Assembly: GCF_040371085.1 (NCBI RefSeq)
Contig: NZ_JAMBMT010000001.1
Location: forward strand, 2,418,001-2,482,000
Length of the DNA: 64,000 nucleotides
Direction: 5' to 3'
DNA from: Psychrobacter sp. AH5
GTDB lineage: Bacteria > Pseudomonadota > Gammaproteobacteria > Pseudomonadales > Moraxellaceae
Position 1 is the first letter of the stretch; each line of letters opens with the position of its first letter. The translations under genes were made by a program, and so were the position numbers. The notes beneath the pieces are model-generated. The model saw nothing but the letters and a program-made list of their open reading frames with translations. It did not search any database and was not told the origin of the DNA. This document shows, piece after piece, positions 1-9,036 of the stretch.

Positions 1-169
1 CAAAATGGTCTTCAATGGTAATGCTGCTATCCAAAGTGGACTAAAAGACTATCCTGAAACCGTACAATCAACGGATAAGATATTAACCTTAGGTAAAAAT
101 TATATTGATGAAAATAATGCACGATTAGCCGCTATGCTCAATCGGCTAGCAGCGTCAGCAAATGAATAG
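1..169 (+). CDS. C-terminal fragment, probable S1/P1-type nuclease
   Basis: An open frame enters from the left edge (first full codon at base 2) and ends at TAG 167-169, giving about 55 residues without an N-terminus. The tail reads LGKNYIDENNARLAAMLNRL. It resembles the end of bacterial S1/P1 (phospholipase C/P1) nucleases, whose last helix typically ends in a run like RLAALLN. These enzymes are usually secreted Zn-dependent nucleases with the catalytic His/Asp residues upstream, outside this window. The family call therefore rests on the C-terminal helix alone. The next gene begins 15 bases downstream, so co-transcription is likely. Any other protein ending in a similar amphipathic helix would look the same. 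Confidence 0.5.
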   Translation, partial: KMVFNGNAAIQSGLKDYPETVQSTDKILTLGKNYIDENNARLAAMLNRLAASANE

Positions 170-184
170 TATAAGGAGTCAGTT

Positions 185-388
185 ATGAGTCATTCACAGC
201 AAGATGAGCAACAAAGACTTGAAGAATATTTGAAAACAAAGGCTAAAGAGGAGCAGGAAAATAAGCAACAACAGGAAGCTGAGTCGTTATCCAAGTATGA
301 GGCTTGTGTGCTTAGAGAGAGTGCTCGGGTGAAGGAGTTGATTGTTGAGGCTCGGAAAGAGGCTGAAGAAAAATCAGAAGATAAGTAA
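185..388 (+). CDS. small charged coiled-coil protein, unknown function
   Basis: The gene encodes 67 residues, almost entirely Glu, Lys, Gln, Arg and Ala, with heptad-like spacing across nearly its whole length. This suggests a single long helix or coiled coil. It has no signal peptide, membrane segment or known motif. A good Shine-Dalgarno sequence (AAGGAG, 173-178) sits just upstream of the ATG. A strong terminator follows at 419-449, and the nuclease fragment lies 15 bases upstream, so this is probably the last cistron of that transcript. I do not recognise the family. The antisense frame over the same bases is Ser/Cys-rich and is a shadow. Confidence 0.6.
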   Translation: MSHSQQDEQQRLEEYLKTKAKEEQENKQQQEAESLSKYEACVLRESARVKELIVEARKEAEEKSEDK

Positions 389-418
389 GTCTTAATGCCC
401 TCTAAAAAATTCAAACAC

Positions 419-449
419 AAAAAAGGTGAGCCTAAGCTCATCTTTTTTT
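419..449. terminator. Rho-independent terminator, bidirectional
   Basis: A 7-bp stem (GGTGAGC 425-431 / GCTCATC 436-442, one G-T pair) has a CTAA loop. It is preceded by six A and followed by seven T, so it can work in both directions. It ends the small coiled-coil gene on the plus strand and the acyltransferase on the minus strand. The surrounding 39 bases recur almost exactly at 2463-2501. Confidence 0.85.
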
Positions 450-465
450 ATGTCTATTACTATTA

Positions 466-2409
466 TTAATCGATAGCTAATGCCTTTTTAAACATAGGCG
501 TCAATAGTTTATTACCGTATTCGCTCATGTGATCGCCATCATAGTATATCGGCCTATTTTTATACTGAGCCATACATCGACCTGCTTCGCATAAATATAA
601 AGCAGGATTTAGAACCTCCACCTGATTATTCCCAGCAATACTACTGACAGCGACTTGCTCTGTTACTGTAATTACTGGCTTATTTCTCTCATAATATAGA
701 TCATAATCTACTGATAGGCTTACCTTTTTATTATTAATAAATAAGGCTTTGCTGATTACTTTAGGGACATTTTTTCTAATTTCAGGTATTGGCAACACTA
801 GAAAAACCGAGCGGTTATTTGCTATCTTTTTTATAGTGTTATCAAGATTATTCTGCAACTCATTAAGTAGCTCGTCTTCAGCATAGTCGTATCTTTTACT
901 GAAATATATTGAAGGTTTAGTGTCTTTGGGACTACTGATTCTATCAGGATCTGTCTGACCATATAGATATGCAGAAGTCCTCGCTACCCAGAATACTGGG
1001 ACATTAAGGTGGTTTTCACTCAAAAAACTCACTCTCTCAAGATTAGCTTCAGCACATTTATCTGTATCGTCTATCGGTTTTAGATTTAACACCAAAGGGC
1101 AAGAAGCTTTCGTCAAGGCGATTACACCCTGCGTTTTTAAATCAAACGCACTAGTCAAACTAGTAGTTAAAGCATCAGCGTGACTATCTCCTACTATTAT
1201 TGCCTTAATATTATTTTTATTACCTATATAACAAGGAAAGATTTCATCCGTCATACAGTTATAATGATTCTTATTTTCTGCTTCATTGGTAGCGACGATA
1301 ACGTCATCGGGGTAATGCCAAATAAAACCTTGAGTCTTATAAGTCACTCTACCTACCAAGGCGACGATGATTACCATGTATAAAGGTTTATAGGTTAGGA
1401 CGCGCTTTAAGCCACGCAAATTTGATTTAAAACTTCTTTTTTCTATAAATCGATAACTTAAGTATCCTAGCAAAATAGAAAGCAGCATTCCAGAATAAAC
1501 GAAGTAGTTGTTCAAGTCGAAATAGTAGATAGCTACGACGATAGGCCAGTGCCATAAGTAAATAGAATAAGACCAAGCCCCAAGTTTTTGTGCTATCCAA
1601 CTACTAGTAAAAATACTGTTCTCGCGCTGTGCCTGAATAATCAGAAAAACACCTAACACTGGAAACAGAGCTAGATGGCCCGGCCACGCTACTTCAGCGC
1701 TGATAAAAACGTATGCGCCAATAATGAATATTAGACCTAGCCATTCGCTATACTTTTTATGCTTTTGTGATATCGATAAGGGATAAAGATAAGCGACACC
1801 GCCCATCAGCATCTCCCATGCTCTAGAGGGTAGCAGATAATAAGCAGCGTCAGGCGTTTGTTCAGAGGCATAGATACAGTAAGCAAAGCCTATAACTGTT
1901 GCTGCTAGTAATAAGCGTTTCATAGCTTCAATATTGAAAAACTTACTTGCCAACACTAAAGCCAGTGGATATAGCAGATAAAACTGCCACTCGACCGATA
2001 ACGACCAAGTGTGCAAAAGCCATTTTTGATGCGAAGCGCTATCGAAGTATCCTGCTTCGTTAAGGTAAGTATAGTTAGAAAAAAAGGCGATACTACTGGC
2101 AGCGTGTTTGCCTAAAATCGCATAATCGATAGATATTAAGTAGAACCAACCAAACACTAATAGTACTGAGCATAAGGCAGCTAATGCCGGAATAATTCTA
2201 CTGGCTCTAGCGACATAAAACTTGCTGATAGAAAAACTTTGTTGTTCAATACCCCTGAATATAATGCCAGTCATCAAAAAGCCTGAAATCACAAAAAAGA
2301 CATCAACGCCAGCAAAACCACCCGGCATCCAAGTTGGATTAAAGTGAAATAGCACTACCGCAATAACTGCTATAGCTCTGAGTCCGTTAATGTCTTTTCT
2401 GAACTTCAT
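466..2409 (-). CDS. acyltransferase 3 (OafA/YrhL-type) with C-terminal SGNH domain
   Basis: The 647-residue membrane protein has the acyltransferase-3 layout. Residues 9-22 give GLRAIAVIAVVLFH with the catalytic-type His, followed by GVDVFFVISGF and HTWSLSVEWQFYLLYP, and about ten hydrophobic segments up to residue 340. The C-terminal third is periplasmic and SGNH-like, with block I IVGDSHADA and a late DGDHMSEYG block carrying the Asp/His pair. Proteins of this build O-acetylate cell-surface polysaccharide such as LPS O-antigen or peptidoglycan; the substrate cannot be read here. No close polysaccharide genes are visible. The gene is AT-rich for its surroundings and lies between duplicated terminators, which suggests acquisition as a single-gene cassette. 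The Shine-Dalgarno sequence is weak. Confidence 0.9.
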   Translation of the reverse strand: MKFRKDINGLRAIAVIAVVLFHFNPTWMPGGFAGVDVFFVISGFLMTGIIFRGIEQQSFSISKFYVARASRIIPALAALCSVLLVFGWFYLISIDYAILGKHAASSIAFFSNYTYLNEAGYFDSASHQKWLLHTWSLSVEWQFYLLYPLALVLASKFFNIEAMKRLLLAATVIGFAYCIYASEQTPDAAYYLLPSRAWEMLMGGVAYLYPLSISQKHKKYSEWLGLIFIIGAYVFISAEVAWPGHLALFPVLGVFLIIQAQRENSIFTSSWIAQKLGAWSYSIYLWHWPIVVAIYYFDLNNYFVYSGMLLSILLGYLSYRFIEKRSFKSNLRGLKRVLTYKPLYMVIIVALVGRVTYKTQGFIWHYPDDVIVATNEAENKNHYNCMTDEIFPCYIGNKNNIKAIIVGDSHADALTTSLTSAFDLKTQGVIALTKASCPLVLNLKPIDDTDKCAEANLERVSFLSENHLNVPVFWVARTSAYLYGQTDPDRISSPKDTKPSIYFSKRYDYAEDELLNELQNNLDNTIKKIANNRSVFLVLPIPEIRKNVPKVISKALFINNKKVSLSVDYDLYYERNKPVITVTEQVAVSSIAGNNQVEVLNPALYLCEAGRCMAQYKNRPIYYDGDHMSEYGNKLLTPMFKKALAID

Positions 2410-2463
2410 ATTTTTATTCTTAGCAGTCTTTTAAGTTAGGGAAATATTATACTCATCGCTATC

Positions 2464-2494
2464 AAAAAAGGTGAGCCAAAGCCCACCTTTTTTT
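2464..2494. terminator. Rho-independent terminator after purL
   Basis: The hairpin GGTGAGC(C)AAAGCCCACC, at 2470-2487, has one internal A-C mismatch, six A before it and seven T after it. It lies downstream of purL (minus strand) and just upstream of the acyltransferase start. It is a near-copy of the terminator at 419-449. Confidence 0.8.
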
Positions 2495-2526
2495 ACGTCT
2501 AAAACAAAAATCTAAACAAACTTAGC

Positions 2527-5500
2527 CTAGCGCAACCAAGCCCGCGCATTACGGAACATCCGCATCCATGCGCCGTCTTCATCCCACTGCTCTGGTTTCC
2601 AGCTGTGGTTATAGGCTTTTAGATTACGCTCAGGGTGCGGCATCATGATCGTTACGCGGCCATCAGTGCTACACAGACCCGTGACACCGCCGACTGAACC
2701 GTTTGGATTGAGCGGATACGTCTCAGTTGGATGACCTTGGCTATCGACATAGCGCATGGCGAGCTGACCATGTTTTGCCATACCGTCGATCTCAACCGCG
2801 TTCAATGTAGCATAGCCTTCACCATGAGCCACGGCAATAGGCAAGATGCTGTCTTGCATACCCTTAAATAGAATGGACTTAGTGCGCTCGACTTTGACAT
2901 TGACGGTACGGGCTTCGAAGCGAGCCGATTTATTGGCGATAAAGCGTGGGAAGTTCTCTGCGCCTGGGATCAAGTCTTTGAGCTGCGCCATCATCTGACA
3001 ACCATTACAGACGCCTAAGGAGAAAGTATTGGGACGGGCGAAGAAGCGCACGAACTGCATACGTAGCTCATCATGGAACAAGATAGAGTTGGCCCAGCCT
3101 GAACCTGCACCGAGGACATCACCGTAGCTAAAGCCACCACAAGCGACGAGACCATCGAAGTCGCGTAAATTAATGCGACCCTCAAGTAGATCACTCATGT
3201 GTACATCGACCGCTTCAAAGCCCGCTTGAGTAAAGCCTGCTGCCATCTCGGTCTGACCGTTGACGCCTTGCTCACGCAAAATAGCGACTCTTGGCTTTTC
3301 TTCGCGGCTGTTGAGATAAGGCGTCTCAACCTTCTGATTAAGGTCAAAGTTTGGTGCAGCGATGAGGCCTTTATGAGTGCTATCGCTAATCAAGTCGTAC
3401 TCTTGCTGTACGCATTCAGGATTATCACGGCGGCGCGCGATTTGATAGCTGACTTGGCTCCATTGTTGCTGTAATTCGGAACGCTTAAAACGTAGCGTGT
3501 TCTCACCTTGATGCAGCGGCGTTTGGATGATTAGGCTATCTTCCTCAGTGCTTTGACCGACGAGACTCAGCATCTCACTAACGTTGTACTCTTCTGCTAA
3601 CTGCATCAAAGCCGTAACGTTTTCAGGCAATACTTGAATGACCGCGCCTAGCTCTTCACTGAATAACTGGCCTAGCAGGTTCTCATCATTTAACGACAGC
3701 TTAATCCCTTGACGGCTGGTGAATTGCATCTCAGCGATAGTCGCGAGCAGACCGCCATCACCGATATCATGGTAGGCGCTGATAACTTTTTGCTCATTAC
3801 CGGCTTGGATAAAGTTAAAGAAGTCAATGAGGTCGCTAGGCTGAGTCAAATCTGGACATTCGTTGCCAAGCTGGCTTGCGGTTTGCGCAAGGATAGAGCC
3901 GCCAAGACGTAGTTTACCTTTGGATAAGTCAATACGGTAAAAAGCACTATCGCCGTTAATAAGCTCAGGCGTTAAGTTCTTAGTCACATCGACAACAGGA
4001 GCAAAAGCGGTAATAACCAGGCTCATGGGCGAGACCACTGATTTATCTTGATTATCGTTCTCGTCCGTCCAATTAGCGCGCATAGACAGCGAGTCTTTAC
4101 CGACTGGAATTGCGATCCCCAAAGCTGGGCATAGCTCTTCACCGATAGCGTGTACCGCGTCAAACAGTGCGGCGTCCTCTAGATCATCACCACAAGCCGC
4201 CATCCAGTTCGCTGACATGGTGATATCTGATAACTGCGCAATGCGCGCACCTGCGATATTAGTAATGGCTTCACCGACCGCCAATCTTGCTGAGGCTTTA
4301 GGGCTAATTAGCGCAACCGGCGTACGCTCGCCCACACTCATTGCCTCGCCGCTCATTACTTGACCCTCAAGCGCTATGAGACCGGAAGCGGTAATCGCAC
4401 AATCAGCAACCGGCACTTGATAGCGCCCAACGTATTGATCGCGCACCACCATACCGGTGATTGAGCGATCGCCAATGCTAATGAGGAAGGATTTGCTAGC
4501 GACGGTTGGATGACGCAGTACGTCTTTAACAGACTGGGCTAAATCAAAATTATTCAGCTCAAGCGGTGCTAGCTCATTGGCTTGACGCTCAAAGCTACGT
4601 TTCATCTTTGGCGTACCACCAAGCAATACTTGCATCGGCATATCAACTGGCTGCTCGTCTAGTAACTCATCATCAACGATTAGCTGACGGATATCAGTAG
4701 CAGTCCCTAAGATGGCGTACGGGCAGCGCTCACGCGCACAGATCGCATCAAACTGCGCTTCGCTTTCCGGACGAATCGCCAGTACGTAACGCTCTTGCGC
4801 TTCATTTGACCAGATTGCCATCGGCGACATACCTGCCTCAAGCGAAGGGATTTTACGTAGGTTAAGATGCGCGCCCATTTCATGGTCGTTAACTAGCTCT
4901 GGCATGGCATTGGACAGACCGCCTGCACCAACATCATGTAAGGAGACGATTGGGTTGCCATCTTGGCTATTATTGCTCTTCTCAACATCATTACCGGCTA
5001 AGGCCCAGCAGCGATCAATCACTTCTTGACAACGACGCTCCATCTCGGCGTTATCGCGCTGCACGGAAGCGAAGTCTAGACCCTCATCAAGCGCACCACT
5101 ATCAACAGATGAGGCCGCGCCGCCGCCCAAACCAATTTGCATCGCAGGGCCACCCAAGACAATAAGCAGATCGCCTTGCTGAATACTATTTTTTTCAATC
5201 AAGTTACGTTTGATATTACCGTAACCACCCGCCAGCATGATGGGCTTATGATAGCCGCGCATCTGGCTACCATCTTTATCTTTTGAAGTATCTAATTGGA
5301 AACTACGGAAATAACCACAAAGATTGGGACGACCAAACTCATTGGAAAAATTAGCTGATCCTAGTGGCGCCTCCAGCATAATCTCAAGGCTGGTTGCCAT
5401 ACGCTCCGGCGTACCGTAGTCTTGGGTAGTTACTTGTCCTGATTGCTCCCACTTCTCCGCAAGCTCTGGAATATGCAGATGCGAGACATGAAAGCCGGTC

Positions 5501-6519
5501 AGACCCGCTTTGGGTTTACCGCCGCGACCGGTTGCGCCTTCATCCCGAATCTCACCACCTGCGCCAGTCGCTGCGCCTGCATAAGGGGCAATGGCGGTAG
5601 GATGATTATGGGTTTCGACCTTCATCAAGATATCGATATGTTCTTGATAAAAGTTGTAAGGATGCGCTGCATTAACATCCATGGCGTCAGTAGGAATAGG
5701 ATAATAACGCATTCCTTCTGCCCCAGCCATCACTGCGGCATTGTCTTTATAGGCCGATAAAATCCCTTGTGGATTGGCCTGATAAGTATTCTTAATCATC
5801 TGAAACAATGATTTGGCTTGCACTTCGCCATCGATAGTCCACTCGGCATTAAAGATCTTATGACGGCAATGCTCAGAGTTAGCCTGAGCAAACATCATCA
5901 GCTCAACGTCGGTTGGATTGCGTCCTAATTCATTGACATAAGCATTCATCAAATAGTCAATATCTTCACTTGATAACGCAAAACCGAATGTCGTATTGGC
6001 AGTTTCTAACGCTTCTCGTCCGGCGCCAATGACGTCGATACGGTTTAGGGTAGCAGGCGGCTCATCGTCAAATAACTGGCTCACTTTTGCCAAATCATAA
6101 ACCAAGCTTTGCGTCATGCGATCAAACAGTAACTCTTCAGCGGCTTTAGGCAGCTCATTAACCGCTTTATCATCGATAGTCAACGTATAAACAATCACGC
6201 GCTCGACCCGATTAATCTGAAGCTCGCAGTTATTAAAGATATCAGTGGCTTTACTCGCCCAAGGAGATATAGTACCAAAGCGCGGACTGACGATGACTTG
6301 TAATTGATTGTCTTTGGGCGTTTCAATTTTAATGTCTTGGTCAATACCTAACAAATCTAGACCTTTAGTTAGCTCATCACCTTCTAGATTGCGTGATAAC
6401 ACATAAACTTGCTGCGTGCTGATGTGGCTGACGTTTAGATCGGTCTTTTGGGCAAACTGATTTATGAGTTGCTGCGTTTGAAAATCGGTCAAAAACGGCT
6501 GTCCGGCAATAGTCATCAT
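2527..6519 (-). CDS. purL: phosphoribosylformylglycinamidine synthase (FGAM synthase)
   Basis: This is the large, single-chain gammaproteobacterial PurL (about 1330 residues), which converts FGAR, glutamine and ATP to FGAM in purine synthesis. The order is an N-terminal PurS-like part, a linker, two AIRS-type ATP-binding halves (GRGGKPKAGLTGFHVSHL and GDGGLLATIAEM regions) and a C-terminal class I glutaminase. The glutaminase shows the nucleophile elbow GVCNGCQMM and the His motif MMPHPERNL. The open frame extends upstream to 6576, but those residues do not look like PurL. An AGGAAA ribosome site (about 6529-6534) fits the ATG at 6519; a second ATG follows directly at 6516. The gene appears monocistronic and ends at the 2464-2494 hairpin. 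No purine operator was recognised. Confidence 0.97.
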   Translation of the reverse strand: MMTIAGQPFLTDFQTQQLINQFAQKTDLNVSHISTQQVYVLSRNLEGDELTKGLDLLGIDQDIKIETPKDNQLQVIVSPRFGTISPWASKATDIFNNCELQINRVERVIVYTLTIDDKAVNELPKAAEELLFDRMTQSLVYDLAKVSQLFDDEPPATLNRIDVIGAGREALETANTTFGFALSSEDIDYLMNAYVNELGRNPTDVELMMFAQANSEHCRHKIFNAEWTIDGEVQAKSLFQMIKNTYQANPQGILSAYKDNAAVMAGAEGMRYYPIPTDAMDVNAAHPYNFYQEHIDILMKVETHNHPTAIAPYAGAATGAGGEIRDEGATGRGGKPKAGLTGFHVSHLHIPELAEKWEQSGQVTTQDYGTPERMATSLEIMLEAPLGSANFSNEFGRPNLCGYFRSFQLDTSKDKDGSQMRGYHKPIMLAGGYGNIKRNLIEKNSIQQGDLLIVLGGPAMQIGLGGGAASSVDSGALDEGLDFASVQRDNAEMERRCQEVIDRCWALAGNDVEKSNNSQDGNPIVSLHDVGAGGLSNAMPELVNDHEMGAHLNLRKIPSLEAGMSPMAIWSNEAQERYVLAIRPESEAQFDAICARERCPYAILGTATDIRQLIVDDELLDEQPVDMPMQVLLGGTPKMKRSFERQANELAPLELNNFDLAQSVKDVLRHPTVASKSFLISIGDRSITGMVVRDQYVGRYQVPVADCAITASGLIALEGQVMSGEAMSVGERTPVALISPKASARLAVGEAITNIAGARIAQLSDITMSANWMAACGDDLEDAALFDAVHAIGEELCPALGIAIPVGKDSLSMRANWTDENDNQDKSVVSPMSLVITAFAPVVDVTKNLTPELINGDSAFYRIDLSKGKLRLGGSILAQTASQLGNECPDLTQPSDLIDFFNFIQAGNEQKVISAYHDIGDGGLLATIAEMQFTSRQGIKLSLNDENLLGQLFSEELGAVIQVLPENVTALMQLAEEYNVSEMLSLVGQSTEEDSLIIQTPLHQGENTLRFKRSELQQQWSQVSYQIARRRDNPECVQQEYDLISDSTHKGLIAAPNFDLNQKVETPYLNSREEKPRVAILREQGVNGQTEMAAGFTQAGFEAVDVHMSDLLEGRINLRDFDGLVACGGFSYGDVLGAGSGWANSILFHDELRMQFVRFFARPNTFSLGVCNGCQMMAQLKDLIPGAENFPRFIANKSARFEARTVNVKVERTKSILFKGMQDSILPIAVAHGEGYATLNAVEIDGMAKHGQLAMRYVDSQGHPTETYPLNPNGSVGGVTGLCSTDGRVTIMMPHPERNLKAYNHSWKPEQWDEDGAWMRMFRNARAWLR

Positions 6520-6812
6520 AGAGGCATATTTCCTAGAATATGAGCAGTAATGAGCAGTAACAGGCATTACTGCCATGCAAAGTAAATGGTCGCGGTATTA
6601 TAACAAGAAGAGGCCAAATAAGCAGTGTTAAAGCCACACAATTTACGTATCCGCTAAGCGCAAGATCATTTTACTTAACCCTTATACAGCTTACAAACAC
6701 TCACATCGCATTACCGGCAAGCTATATAACTATAGGGGCAACTGTCGTTATTCTATAAAGCGTTAACCCCCATAATGAATAAAAATAATTTTAACCAAAA
6801 AAGGATAACACT

Positions 6813-7307
6813 ATGAGTAAGCAAGATAAAATCGATAGAGTACAAGAGATTGTTAAAGACGTGAAATTTGCCATGATGACCACTGTCAACAAAGATGGTG
6901 ATCTTCACGCGTGGCCAATGACTACCACTGAGACTAGTATCGGTGCCAAAGAGATCTGGTTTATCGGTGATAAAACCTCAGATGTAGTAAAGGATATTCA
7001 GAATAATAAAAAAGTTGGTCTAACTTATTCTAGTCAAGACGCCAAAAACTATGTCTCAGTGAGCGCCAATGCTGAGCTATCTGATGATAAAGCCAAGCTT
7101 GATGAGTTATGGTCAGCTATGGACAACGCCTTTTTTGAGCACGGTAAAGAAGATCCAAACGTGCAGCTGATCAAAGTGGTGCCACATGGTGTAGAGTGCT
7201 GGATCAGCGGTAGCTCAACGGTCAATATGTTCAAGATGGCAGCGGCGGCTGTGCAAGATGGCGAAACCGCTGAAGGCGTAGGCGAGCAGTTTAATTTTTC
7301 ACTATAA
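6813..7307 (+). CDS. pyridoxamine 5'-phosphate oxidase-fold general stress protein (copy 1)
   Basis: The gene encodes 164 residues with the split-barrel flavin-binding fold of the general-stress PPOX-like group (YdaG-like). The early strand pair is KFAMMTTVNKDGDLHAWPM, with GAKEIWFIGDKTSD following and VSANAELSDDKAKLDELW in the second half. These proteins are cytosolic and bind FMN or FAD; their physiological substrate is generally unknown. The start is supported by AAAGGA about 8 bases upstream. An adjacent paralogue starts 41 bases after the stop and shares the same plan, down to the stretch FFEHGKEDP, so this is a tandem duplication. The two probably form one transcript ending at 7893-7927. 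Confidence 0.88.
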   Translation: MSKQDKIDRVQEIVKDVKFAMMTTVNKDGDLHAWPMTTTETSIGAKEIWFIGDKTSDVVKDIQNNKKVGLTYSSQDAKNYVSVSANAELSDDKAKLDELWSAMDNAFFEHGKEDPNVQLIKVVPHGVECWISGSSTVNMFKMAAAAVQDGETAEGVGEQFNFSL

Positions 7308-7348
7308 GCTTGTTAGTAATAAATAACTTAATAACAAGGAAGACACTT

Positions 7349-7843
7349 ATGAGTAAGCAAGACAAAATGGATAAAATTCAAGCGTTAGTAAAAGATATCA
7401 AATACACTATGCTAACGACGCGTACCAGTGAAAATCATTTGCACGCCTGCCCGATGAATACGGTTGAGACCAGCATTGGCGCTAAAGAGATTTGGCTAAT
7501 CGGTCACAATCCTTCTGATACGGTCGATAATATCAAGGTCAATGACGAGGTAAATTTAGCTTATAGCAGTGATGATAATAAAAAGTTCTTGTCAGTCACT
7601 GGTAAAGCGCATTTAGTTGAGAACAAAGAAAAGCTTGATGAGCTTTGGATGCCCGTTTATAACGCCTTTTTTGAGCACGGTAAAGAGGATCCAAAAGTGC
7701 AGCTGATCAAAGTAGTGCCGCACGGCGCAGAGTATTGGGATAATGGTAATGCCATTGCTAATATGGTCAAAATCGGATCGGCTGCCGTAACCACTACAAA
7801 GATTGAGGAAGGCTTAGGTGAGAATTTCTCGGTTGAACTTTAA
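7349..7843 (+). CDS. pyridoxamine 5'-phosphate oxidase-fold general stress protein (copy 2)
   Basis: This is a tandem paralogue of the preceding gene, also 164 residues from the chosen ATG. The open frame begins at 7310, but AAGGAAG (7337-7343) sits correctly before the ATG at 7349, and that start reproduces the MSKQDK N-terminus of copy 1. Conserved blocks are GAKEIWLIG, AYSSDDNKKFLSVTGKAHLV and AFFEHGKEDPKVQLIKVVPHG. It differs from copy 1 at the likely flavin-contact strand (HACPMNT versus HAWPMTT), so the two copies may differ in cofactor or substrate. A split barrel of this kind usually dimerises; a heterodimer is possible but speculative. Confidence 0.88.
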   Translation: MSKQDKMDKIQALVKDIKYTMLTTRTSENHLHACPMNTVETSIGAKEIWLIGHNPSDTVDNIKVNDEVNLAYSSDDNKKFLSVTGKAHLVENKEKLDELWMPVYNAFFEHGKEDPKVQLIKVVPHGAEYWDNGNAIANMVKIGSAAVTTTKIEEGLGENFSVEL

Positions 7844-7892
7844 GGTTTTATAAATGAGTGCTTGAATTATAGTAACCTTGATATATTTTAAT

Positions 7893-7927
7893 AAAAAATG
7901 CCAGTCACGTTAAGCGACTGGCATTTT
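7893..7927. terminator. Rho-independent terminator, bidirectional
   Basis: The strong stem AAATGCCAGTC / GACTGGCATTT is flanked by A and T runs. It lies between the convergent stress-protein pair and pgsA and can serve both. Confidence 0.9.
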
Positions 7928-7947
7928 TGTACTTATACAAAATAAGA

Positions 7948-8628
7948 TTAGCCACTACGCTTTAGATATGGCCAAGCGGCTTTTAGATAAATCATCATCG
8001 ACCAAAGCGTTAGCACCACCGCTGCCACCATTAACCCATAACCAATTAGCTCTAGGGACTCCCAGTTTAATAATAAAACAGTGATGGCAATCATCTGAAA
8101 AGTAGTTTTTAGCTTACCGACATAAGAGACAGCCACGCTAGTCCGATTGCCAAGCTCTGCCATCCATTCGCGCAGCGCGGACACCGCAATCTCACGTGAG
8201 ATAATGACAATCGCCGCTATTGCCATGATGATATTAGGGTGCCACTGCACCAATATAATAAGCGCCGCCGCGACCATTAGCTTATCAGCGACTGGATCCA
8301 AAAAACGCCCAAAAGCGGACATCACATTGAGCTTACGCGCAAAGTAACCATCAAGCCAATCAGTAATCGCCGCGATAATGAACACCCCAGTCAGTAGTAA
8401 GTGCCGCAATAAACTATCGCTGAACTCACTCATGCCCACCCGAGCGATAACATTATCTGAAATCGCTGGCATACCGATGCCCATCGCAGGCGGCCAGTAA
8501 GCAATAGCCACAAATAGCGGAATCATCAAAATACGCGCAATCGTCAGATTATTGGGTAAATTAAAAATGCTTCTTTCATTCTGCGTAGGTGGCAGCGGTT
8601 TAGCGTGCAAATTTGTACTCTCGGTCAT
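7948..8628 (-). CDS. pgsA: CDP-diacylglycerol--glycerol-3-phosphate 3-phosphatidyltransferase
   Basis: PgsA makes phosphatidylglycerophosphate, the committed step to phosphatidylglycerol and cardiolipin, in the inner membrane. The CDP-alcohol phosphotransferase signature is complete: TDWLDGYFARKL followed by GRFLDPVADK, giving D-G-x2-A-R-x8-G-x3-D-x3-D. About five hydrophobic segments surround it. The open frame starts at 8676; I chose the ATG at 8628 (MTESTN, 226 residues) because the family usually begins shortly before NLPNNLTIARI. Neither start has a convincing ribosome site, so the upstream start remains possible. The gene stands alone, and its transcript ends at the hairpin 7893-7927. 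Confidence 0.93.
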   Translation of the reverse strand: MTESTNLHAKPLPPTQNERSIFNLPNNLTIARILMIPLFVAIAYWPPAMGIGMPAISDNVIARVGMSEFSDSLLRHLLLTGVFIIAAITDWLDGYFARKLNVMSAFGRFLDPVADKLMVAAALIILVQWHPNIIMAIAAIVIISREIAVSALREWMAELGNRTSVAVSYVGKLKTTFQMIAITVLLLNWESLELIGYGLMVAAVVLTLWSMMIYLKAAWPYLKRSG

Positions 8629-9036
8629 GACAAAACCAGTTTTATATAGACATGATAATGGACGTAAGCTTAGCATTTTTCGCGCTTGACGTCATGATAT
8701 CTCTGTAGCCGCAGCGTTATTAGCGCTATTAATGCACTATATCGCTCAATAACTGGTCAAAATAGCTATTACTCCCAGTTTCGCAATCTTTAGCAGCGGT
8801 TATTAAGTCACCTTACGTTCATCTAGGTATAAAAATACAGTTGTACACCCACAGTTGTAAGCAGATGTAATAATGAATTGATTTAAGAGCAATAGTCCTT
8901 ATCTTAGACAGTACTCTCTTAATAACTGATATTTTATAATAAATAATATCCTCAGTTTTATTAGCGGTATTGACGCTTTTCCTCAGTCCATAGTCCTCCA
9001 CTATGGGCTTTTTTTTGGTTAGTCACTTCTTAAAAA
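8629..9036. other. intergenic region with an unassigned plus-strand hairpin
   Basis: I see no coding sequence here. A 60-codon minus-strand frame (8819-9001) has no ribosome site or recognisable content. The upstream part should hold the pgsA promoter. The right part holds the plus-strand terminator-like hairpin at 8988-9016. Confidence 0.5.
8988..9016 (+). terminator. terminator-like hairpin with no assigned gene
   Basis: The stem CCATAG (8988-8993) / CTATGG (9001-9006) has a 7-base loop and is followed by eight T (9009-9016). It is oriented to end plus-strand transcripts, yet both neighbouring genes are on the minus strand. It might end a small RNA starting upstream, or be fortuitous. Confidence 0.4.

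Noticed and set aside
6520..6576. extra 19 residues at the N-terminus of PurL
   Set aside because: They do not resemble the family start, and the ribosome site fits the ATG at 6519.
8819..9001. 60-codon minus-strand frame
   Set aside because: No ribosome site, low-complexity content and no family resemblance.
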